DNA from: Gammaproteobacteria bacterium
GTDB lineage: Bacteria > Pseudomonadota > Gammaproteobacteria > Pseudomonadales > GM7GCV1
Length of the DNA stretch: 7,145 nt
Reading direction: 5' to 3'
NCBI GenBank assembly: GCA_030830945.1
Contig: JAURLY010000153.1
Coordinates: 1-7,145, forward strand
Shown here: piece after piece, positions 1 to 3,965 of the stretch
Layout: each line of letters opens with the position of its first letter
How positions within the stretch are numbered: the first letter of the stretch is position 1
The notes under the pieces: generated by a model
Databases searched by the model: none
Seen by the model: only the letters and a program-made list of their open reading frames with translations
What the model was told of the DNA's origin: nothing
Translations under genes and position numbers: made by a program

Positions 1-525
1 ACCAATGACATCGCCATGGCCTTGCGCACACCCACCCAGTATGCCGAAGAACTCAAGATCAAATATGCCTGTGCCCTCGCCAGCATTACCCGCCCAGAGG
101 AGACCATCAAGGTCCCGGGTGTCGGTGATCGACCACCGCGAAATTTGTCTCGGCAGGCATTGGCAGAAGTAGTTGAGCCTCGATACGAAGAGTTGTTCAA
201 CCTGGTTCAGGCAGAGTTACGCCGCTCCGGCTATGAAGAGTTGCTCGCTGGCGGTGTCGTGCTAACCGGCGGTACGTCAAAGATGGAAGGTGCGGTCGAA
301 TTGGCCGAGGAAATATTTCACATGCCAGTGCGTCTTGGGGTTCCTCAAAACGTCACTGGTCTGAAGGATATTGTGAACAACCCAATCTATGCCACAGGTG
401 TGGGCTTGCTGAAATACGGCATTACCCACTCCAGTGGCGGAACAAACAAGTCTCGTAAGTCTTCATCGGAAAAATTTGAAGGTTTATTGGACAAAGTAAA
501 AAACTGGTTTAAGGGGAATTTTTAA
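1..525 (+). CDS. ftsA: Cell division protein FtsA, C-terminal part (5' truncated by window)
   Basis: FtsA is the actin-like ATPase that tethers FtsZ filaments to the inner membrane and recruits later division proteins. The frame is open from base 1, so the 174 visible residues are the C-terminal part of a protein that is usually about 410-420 residues. The fragment opens with TNDIAMALRTPTQYAEELK, a typical FtsA subdomain 2 stretch. VVLTGGTSKMEG at fragment residues 86-97 is the nucleotide-binding loop of the actin fold. NPIYATGVGLLKYG (127-140) closes the fold. A Ser/Lys-rich linker (about 142-158) leads to the amphipathic membrane-targeting helix, GLLDKVKNWFKGNF (161-174), which ends exactly at the stop. 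ftsZ follows after 61 bp, the usual dcw order. The ATG at base 16 is internal and not the true start. The assignment is very secure. Confidence 0.97.
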   Translation, partial: TNDIAMALRTPTQYAEELKIKYACALASITRPEETIKVPGVGDRPPRNLSRQALAEVVEPRYEELFNLVQAELRRSGYEELLAGGVVLTGGTSKMEGAVELAEEIFHMPVRLGVPQNVTGLKDIVNNPIYATGVGLLKYGITHSSGGTNKSRKSSSEKFEGLLDKVKNWFKGNF

Positions 526-540
526 GGCGTTGTCCTTAAA
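508..540 (+). repeat. Two TTTAAGG direct repeats and one CCTTAAA inverted copy at the ftsA stop
   Basis: TTTAAGG occurs at 508-514 and again at 521-527. Its exact reverse complement, CCTTAAA, lies at 534-540. The ftsA stop codon (523-525) is inside the second copy. The 521-527/534-540 pair would form a 7-bp stem with a 6-nt loop. The first copy could pair with the same right arm instead, giving two mutually exclusive hairpins. No T-run follows, so it does not look like a terminator. The repeats are seen directly; any role in ftsA/ftsZ expression is inference. Confidence 0.45.
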
Positions 541-586
541 CGTTCCAAACGATTCTACGCAAGAGTAATAAACGGAGGAAAGCGCC

Positions 587-1750
587 ATGTTTGAACTCGT
601 AGATACAGTCCCGCAAAGCGCGGTAATTAAGGTGATCGGTGTTGGTGGCGGAGGTGGTAATGCCATCAAACACATGATCGATAACAATGTCGAAGGTGTG
701 GAGTTTATTTGCGCCAATACAGATTCCCAGGCTTTAAAAGGCATGGAAGGCTGCACTGTTTTGCAGCTGGGAAGTAATGTCACCAAAGGGCTCGGTGCTG
801 GTGCGAACCCTGAAGTGGGCAGGCAATCAGCCATGGAAGATCGAGATCGTATTGCTGATGTTTTGGCAGATGCCGATATGGTCTTTATCACAGCCGGAAT
901 GGGCGGTGGTACCGGTACTGGTGGCGCCCCTGTCGTCGCCAGTGTGGCTCGCGAGCTGGGTATTTTGACTGTGGCAGTTGTAACTCGCCCTTTCAATTTT
1001 GAAGGCAAAAAGCGGACAGCCGTCGCCGACCAGGGATTGGCAGAGTTGGCAGACTCGGTAGATTCACTGATTACTATACCCAATGAGAAATTGCTCTCGG
1101 TTTTGGGTAAGGATGTCAGTCTCGTAAATGCATTTGCCAAGGCCAATGATGTTCTCAATGGTGCAGTTCAAGGCATAGCTGATCTGATAATTAGACCGGG
1201 AATGATCAACGTCGATTTTGCAGACGTGAAAACAGTCATGAGCGAAATGGGTATGGCCATGATGGGCACCGGATACGCTTCAGGTGAAAACCGGGCACGT
1301 GAAGCTGCTGAGGCAGCGGCTCGTAGTCCACTTCTCGATGACATTGATCTAATGGGTGCTCGCGGTATTCTGGTAAATATCACGGCCGGTCCAAGCCTGA
1401 GCTTGGGTGAATTTTCGGAAGTGGGCGATACCATCGAGGAATTTGCCTCGGATAACGCGACAGTTGTCGTGGGTACCGTGATTGACGAAACCATGGATGA
1501 TGAACTGCGAGTGACTGTGGTTGCCACGGGGCTCGGCGCTCAGAATGAAGCGCGCAAGCCAACAAAGGTTGTCGATAATACCCAGTCTGAAAAGGTTCAT
1601 ACGAATCCAGAGCCTGATTACCAAGAACTAGATATCCCGACAGCCATTCGCAATCGAAGAAATACCGCACTGGCAGAGGATTTATCCAAAAAGCCTGAAG
1701 ATATGGAATACCTGGATGTTCCGGCGTTCCTGCGCCGTCAGGCGGACTAG
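587..1750 (+). CDS. ftsZ: Cell division protein FtsZ (tubulin-like GTPase)
   Basis: FtsZ polymerises at mid-cell with GTP to form the Z-ring, the scaffold of the divisome. The protein has 387 residues, normal for gammaproteobacteria (E. coli 383). The GTP-binding N-terminal domain has GVGGGGGNA (18-26) and the tubulin signature GGGTGTG (106-112). The T7 synergy loop NVDFADV carries N208, D210 and D213, matching E. coli N207, D209 and D212, so GTPase residues are intact. The C-terminal domain runs to about 318. A variable linker (about 320-372) and the conserved C-terminal peptide follow (YLDVPAFLRRQAD, 375-387), the binding site for FtsA and ZipA. The linker also has a CTC-like motif at 345-358. 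The start is supported by GGAGGA at 574-579, 7 nt before the ATG, and by the standard N-terminus MFELVD. No promoter is obvious in the 61-bp gap after ftsA, so co-transcription is likely. Confidence 0.99.
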   Translation: MFELVDTVPQSAVIKVIGVGGGGGNAIKHMIDNNVEGVEFICANTDSQALKGMEGCTVLQLGSNVTKGLGAGANPEVGRQSAMEDRDRIADVLADADMVFITAGMGGGTGTGGAPVVASVARELGILTVAVVTRPFNFEGKKRTAVADQGLAELADSVDSLITIPNEKLLSVLGKDVSLVNAFAKANDVLNGAVQGIADLIIRPGMINVDFADVKTVMSEMGMAMMGTGYASGENRAREAAEAAARSPLLDDIDLMGARGILVNITAGPSLSLGEFSEVGDTIEEFASDNATVVVGTVIDETMDDELRVTVVATGLGAQNEARKPTKVVDNTQSEKVHTNPEPDYQELDIPTAIRNRRNTALAEDLSKKPEDMEYLDVPAFLRRQAD

Positions 1751-1799
1751 TCGACGATTGTAGGTACTTTGTGCTTCGACATTGTTGTCAGAAGCTCGG

Positions 1800-1834
1800 G
1801 GTTTATGGTGCATTAAAATGCCCATAAGTCTTTG
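1800..1834 (+). terminator. Stem-loop after ftsZ, candidate weak intrinsic terminator
   Basis: TTATGG (1803-1808) pairs exactly with CCATAA (1822-1827). GCAT (1810-1813) pairs with ATGC (1818-1821), leaving a TAAA loop and one bulged T at 1809. The stem extends outward through two G-U pairs and G1800-C1830. It begins about 50 bp after the ftsZ stop. Only TTT (1831-1833), then GGCTGTTT, follows, so the U-tract is poor. It could be a weak terminator or a 3'-end stabiliser for ftsZ mRNA. The structure is seen; the terminator role is inferred. Confidence 0.4.
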
Positions 1835-1848
1835 GCTGTTTACATATC

Positions 1849-1885
1849 GGTCACAGGATGGCATGGCGCTTGTCATCTTGTGATC
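1849..1885 (+). other. 15-pair RNA hairpin in the ftsZ-lpxC gap
   Basis: Bases 1849-1863 (GGTCACAGGATGGCA) pair without interruption with 1871-1885 (TGTCATCTTGTGATC) around a 7-nt loop, TGGCGCT. Twelve pairs are Watson-Crick and three are G-U on the + transcript. On the opposite strand these three would be A-C mismatches, so the fold favours a + strand RNA. Only TGGTTTG follows, so it is not a classic terminator. It could be a 3' UTR element of ftsZ, a leader element of lpxC if transcription reads through, or a small-RNA segment. I do not recognise a known family. Confidence 0.5.
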
Positions 1886-1921
1886 TGGTTTGCAGTGCAT
1901 AGGTATCTGCCCGTCAAATAG

Positions 1922-1951
1922 CTGTCAATTTAAAGGCCACTTGCTTAGAAT
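1922..1951 (+). promoter_or_regulatory. Candidate sigma70-type promoter of lpxC
   Basis: TAGAAT (1946-1951) matches the -10 consensus TATAAT at 5 of 6 positions. CTGTCA (1922-1927) matches TTGACA at 4 of 6, with an 18-bp spacer. Transcription would start near 1958, giving an lpxC leader of about 35 nt that excludes both upstream hairpins. The elements are seen, but an AT-rich gap can yield such matches by chance. Confidence 0.35.
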
Positions 1952-1975
1952 GTTCGCTTTGTCTCACAACTACTT

Positions 1976-1992
1976 AGAGGGCATGCTTAAGG
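1976..1992 (+). promoter_or_regulatory. Weak, badly spaced ribosome binding site of lpxC
   Basis: The best Shine-Dalgarno-like sequence, AGAGG (1976-1980), is 12 nt from the lpxC ATG at 1993, longer than usual. AAGG (1989-1992) abuts the ATG and is too close. A competing ATG at 1983 opens a 10-codon frame ending in TAA at 2013-2015 (MLKDDPSTNT), overlapping the lpxC start in another frame. The lpxC start itself is fixed by its MIRQRTLK N-terminus, which matches E. coli MIKQRTLK. Confidence 0.4.
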
Positions 1993-2907
1993 ATGATCCG
2001 TCAACGAACACTTAAGAATGTGATTCGTGCAACAGGTGTTGGTTTGCACACCGGTCAAAAAATTCGTCTGACTCTATCCCCAGCCCCTGTAGATCATGGC
2101 ATTGTCTTTCGGCGAGTAGACCTTGATCCGGCTGTTGAAATCGTCGCTCATGCCCATCAGGTGGGAGATACCACCTTGTCTACATCCCTGGGTACTGGAG
2201 ATGTACGCGTATCCACAGTTGAACATTTGCTCTCTGCCATGGCTGGTATCGGCATCGATAATGCCATCATTGATGTTGATGGACCTGAAGTCCCCCTAAT
2301 GGACGGTAGTGCTGGTCCATTTGTATTCTTGCTGCAATCAGCAGGAATAAGAGACCAGGACGCGCCTAAAAAATTCATCCGGATTATTCGCGAGATAGAA
2401 GTTAGGGATGGCGATAAGGTTGCCAGCTTTAGTCCTTTTAATGGTTTCAAGGTTGCTTTTTCCATCGATTTTGATCATCCGGTCTTCCGTGACAAACCGC
2501 TGCAAGCTGAGATTGATTTTTCTACCACATCCTATGTAAAAGAGGTCAGTAGGGCCCGAACATTTGGATTTGTTCACGAATTTGAATATATGCGTTCGCG
2601 TGGATTGGCTAGAGGTGCTAGTGTAGATAACGCTATTGCCGTCGATGAGTTCAGTATTCTCAATGAATATGGCCTTCGGTACGAGGATGAATTTGTGAAG
2701 CACAAAATTTTGGATGCCATTGGTGACCTTTACCTTTTGGGGAATAGCCTCATTGGGGAATTTCGTGCGCACAAGTCTGGACACGCGTTGAATAACATTT
2801 TGTTGCGTGAATTGATTGCCAATGAAGATGCTTGGGAAGTCGTTACTTTTGACAATATAGAAGATGCTCCCATTTCCTACATTCAGCCAGTTCTCGGGGC
2901 GGCATAA
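1993..2907 (+). CDS. lpxC: UDP-3-O-acyl-N-acetylglucosamine deacetylase LpxC
   Basis: LpxC is the zinc-dependent cytoplasmic deacetylase that removes the acetyl group from UDP-3-O-acyl-GlcNAc, the committed step of lipid A synthesis. The product has 304 residues (E. coli 305) and aligns along its whole length. Zinc ligands are visible as H78 (in STVEH), H237 and D241 (in VKHKILD). E77 is the expected general base, and K238 and H264 (in KSGHALNN) match the other active-site residues, so the enzyme should be active. The MDGSA stretch (103-107) and SRARTFGF (186-193) are family hallmarks. The C-terminus is nonpolar (QPVLGAA). In E. coli a nonpolar LpxC tail feeds FtsH proteolysis; whether this one does is unknown. 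It lies 242 bp after ftsZ, probably with its own promoter, and 21 bp before the M23 gene. Confidence 0.98.
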   Translation: MIRQRTLKNVIRATGVGLHTGQKIRLTLSPAPVDHGIVFRRVDLDPAVEIVAHAHQVGDTTLSTSLGTGDVRVSTVEHLLSAMAGIGIDNAIIDVDGPEVPLMDGSAGPFVFLLQSAGIRDQDAPKKFIRIIREIEVRDGDKVASFSPFNGFKVAFSIDFDHPVFRDKPLQAEIDFSTTSYVKEVSRARTFGFVHEFEYMRSRGLARGASVDNAIAVDEFSILNEYGLRYEDEFVKHKILDAIGDLYLLGNSLIGEFRAHKSGHALNNILLRELIANEDAWEVVTFDNIEDAPISYIQPVLGAA

Positions 2908-2920
2908 CCCGTTTTCGGGA
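2908..2920 (+). promoter_or_regulatory. Small hairpin carrying the M23 gene's ribosome binding site
   Basis: CCCG (2908-2911), TTTT (2912-2915) and CGGG (2916-2919) form a 4-bp all-GC stem starting at the base after the lpxC stop. The only Shine-Dalgarno-like sequence for the next gene, GGGA (2917-2920), is largely in the 3' arm, 8 nt before its ATG. A ribosome terminating on lpxC would melt the stem, so translational coupling is a reasonable inference. No T-run follows, so it is not a terminator. Confidence 0.35.
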
Positions 2921-2928
2921 ATCGCTTT

Positions 2929-3855
2929 ATGAAGATCATTTTAATCAAAGGGATAGAGGGTCGTTCCAGCGCGATATCCGTGCCTACCTGGGCGCGTGTA
3001 GCTATTTCTTGTTGCTTGCTCGGATTACCCATGGGCGTTGGCTTTTGGTTGGGCGCCGAGTTCAGTAAAAGCGAAACGCACTTTTTTGATCAGGTGGCGG
3101 AAGCACTTGAGGCCGATATGGCCGAGCAACAACAAGCAGTTGTTGATACCAAGGAAGTAGCTGAACAACGCTTGCAGGCAATGACGTTGAGGCTTGCCCA
3201 GATGCAAGCCAAACTATCCAGGCTTGAAGCGCTGGGTGAACTTTTGACCTCGAAAGCAGAGCTGGAAGACGGCGAGTTCGATTTCAGTTCAGCCCCAGCG
3301 CTTGGTGGCCCTAGCGAGGGCACATACAGTCGGGTGTCTTCCGAGGGTGAAACACTCTCAATGCTTGAAGAGCTTGGTTTTAAACTGGAGGATAGAGCCC
3401 TTCAATTGGATATGATGGCTGAACTTATTCAGGATCGTCATATTACGCGCCAAAACTCCCCTTCAGGTTTGCCCGCCTCTAACGGATGGGTATCCTCGAA
3501 TTACGGAATGAGAGCCGACCCCTTTAATGGACAGCAAGCCTGGCATAATGGGGTAGATATTGCAGGTAAGGCTGGCTCCGATGTTCTCGCTGTCGCTGCT
3601 GGAGTAGTGACGTTTGCGGGCGATCGTTATGGCTATGGACAGCTGGTAGAAATCACCCATGAAAACGGCTATGTCACACGATATGGTCATAATTCCGAGA
3701 TACACGTAGAGTTGGGTGAAATTGTAAATAAAGGTCAGGTACTGGCCGCCATGGGTACAACAGGCCGATCTACTGGGCCCCATATTCATTTTGAAGTTTA
3801 CAAAAACGGCCGTTCGGTCGATCCAGCTAGCTATATACGCCGCACCATTCGCTAA
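2929..3855 (+). CDS. Membrane-anchored M23 family metallopeptidase (LytM/peptidoglycan endopeptidase type)
   Basis: M23 peptidases are zinc enzymes that cut peptide cross-links in peptidoglycan. The 308-residue protein has a short cytoplasmic N-terminus, one membrane segment at about 22-43 (ARVAISCCLLGLPMGVGFWL), a periplasmic coiled coil at about 53-112 and a second helical stretch at about 140-172. The C-terminal LytM domain occupies about 185-303. The active site is complete: H206 and D210 (HNGVD), H254 (RYGH), and H285 and H287 (PHIHFEV). It is therefore probably catalytic, unlike degenerate activators such as EnvC or NlpD. It starts 21 bp after lpxC with GGGA as ribosome binding site, so it is probably co-transcribed. 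Gene and domain architecture resemble the M23 gene found before secA in pseudomonads, as I recall. The precise substrate and any link to the divisome are not evident. No standard symbol applies. Confidence 0.93.
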   Translation: MKIILIKGIEGRSSAISVPTWARVAISCCLLGLPMGVGFWLGAEFSKSETHFFDQVAEALEADMAEQQQAVVDTKEVAEQRLQAMTLRLAQMQAKLSRLEALGELLTSKAELEDGEFDFSSAPALGGPSEGTYSRVSSEGETLSMLEELGFKLEDRALQLDMMAELIQDRHITRQNSPSGLPASNGWVSSNYGMRADPFNGQQAWHNGVDIAGKAGSDVLAVAAGVVTFAGDRYGYGQLVEITHENGYVTRYGHNSEIHVELGEIVNKGQVLAAMGTTGRSTGPHIHFEVYKNGRSVDPASYIRRTIR

Positions 3856-3892
3856 TTTAAAATCCCGCCCCTTTTGGTCAGATCCTTAACGG

Positions 3893-3956
3893 TTCTCTGT
3901 CCGCCTCGCATTTGATTATCTGGCTATATTAGCCAAACCCTTAAAAAAAGAGAGAA
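3893..3956 (+). promoter_or_regulatory. Possible RNA pairing that masks the secA ribosome binding site
   Basis: TTCTCT (3893-3898) is exactly complementary to AGAGAA (3951-3956), which overlaps the purine run GAGAG (3950-3954) serving as the secA Shine-Dalgarno region. The 6-bp pairing would enclose the palindrome at 3921-3935. This recalls the E. coli secM-secA helix that hides the secA start. The stem is short and A/T-containing, so chance pairing is quite possible. Confidence 0.22.
3921..3935 (+). repeat. 15-bp palindrome upstream of secA
   Basis: TGGCTA (3921-3926), TAT and TAGCCA (3930-3935) form a perfect 6-3-6 inverted repeat ending 30 bp before the secA ATG. TATATT (3925-3930), a 5 of 6 match to a -10 box, lies across its centre, but I find no good -35 at the right distance. 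It could be an operator or a small RNA hairpin. No T-run follows, so it is not a terminator. The symmetry is certain; the role is unknown. Confidence 0.45.
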
Positions 3957-3965
3957 ATACCAGCC

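Larger units (their letters stand above)
1751..1992. other. Gene-free ftsZ-lpxC intergenic region with structured RNA potential
   Basis: This 242-bp gap holds no credible coding sequence on either strand. It contains two consecutive stem-loops (about 1800-1830 and 1849-1885), a candidate promoter (1922-1951) and the weak lpxC ribosome-binding region (1976-1992), each listed separately. The gap fits the known pattern in which ftsZ ends the division transcript and lpxC has its own promoter. Confidence 0.6.

Noticed and set aside
484..1158. 224-codon open frame on the - strand opposite ftsZ
   Set aside because: It is fully antisense to a conserved gene, rich in Ser/Pro/Thr as expected for a shadow frame, with no recognisable domain.
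1682..1900. 72-codon open frame on the - strand across the ftsZ end and the intergenic gap
   Set aside because: It overlaps the ftsZ C-terminal peptide coding region and the hairpins, and its product shows no family features.
3463..3789. 108-codon - strand frame inside the M23 catalytic domain
   Set aside because: It is a shadow of the conserved LytM domain; no family resemblance and no upstream signals.
3841..3855. SecM-type arrest sequence at the end of the M23 protein
   Set aside because: The C-terminus reads DPASYIRRTIR, a normal LytM domain ending. The spaced F, W, I and GIRAGP residues of SecM are absent.
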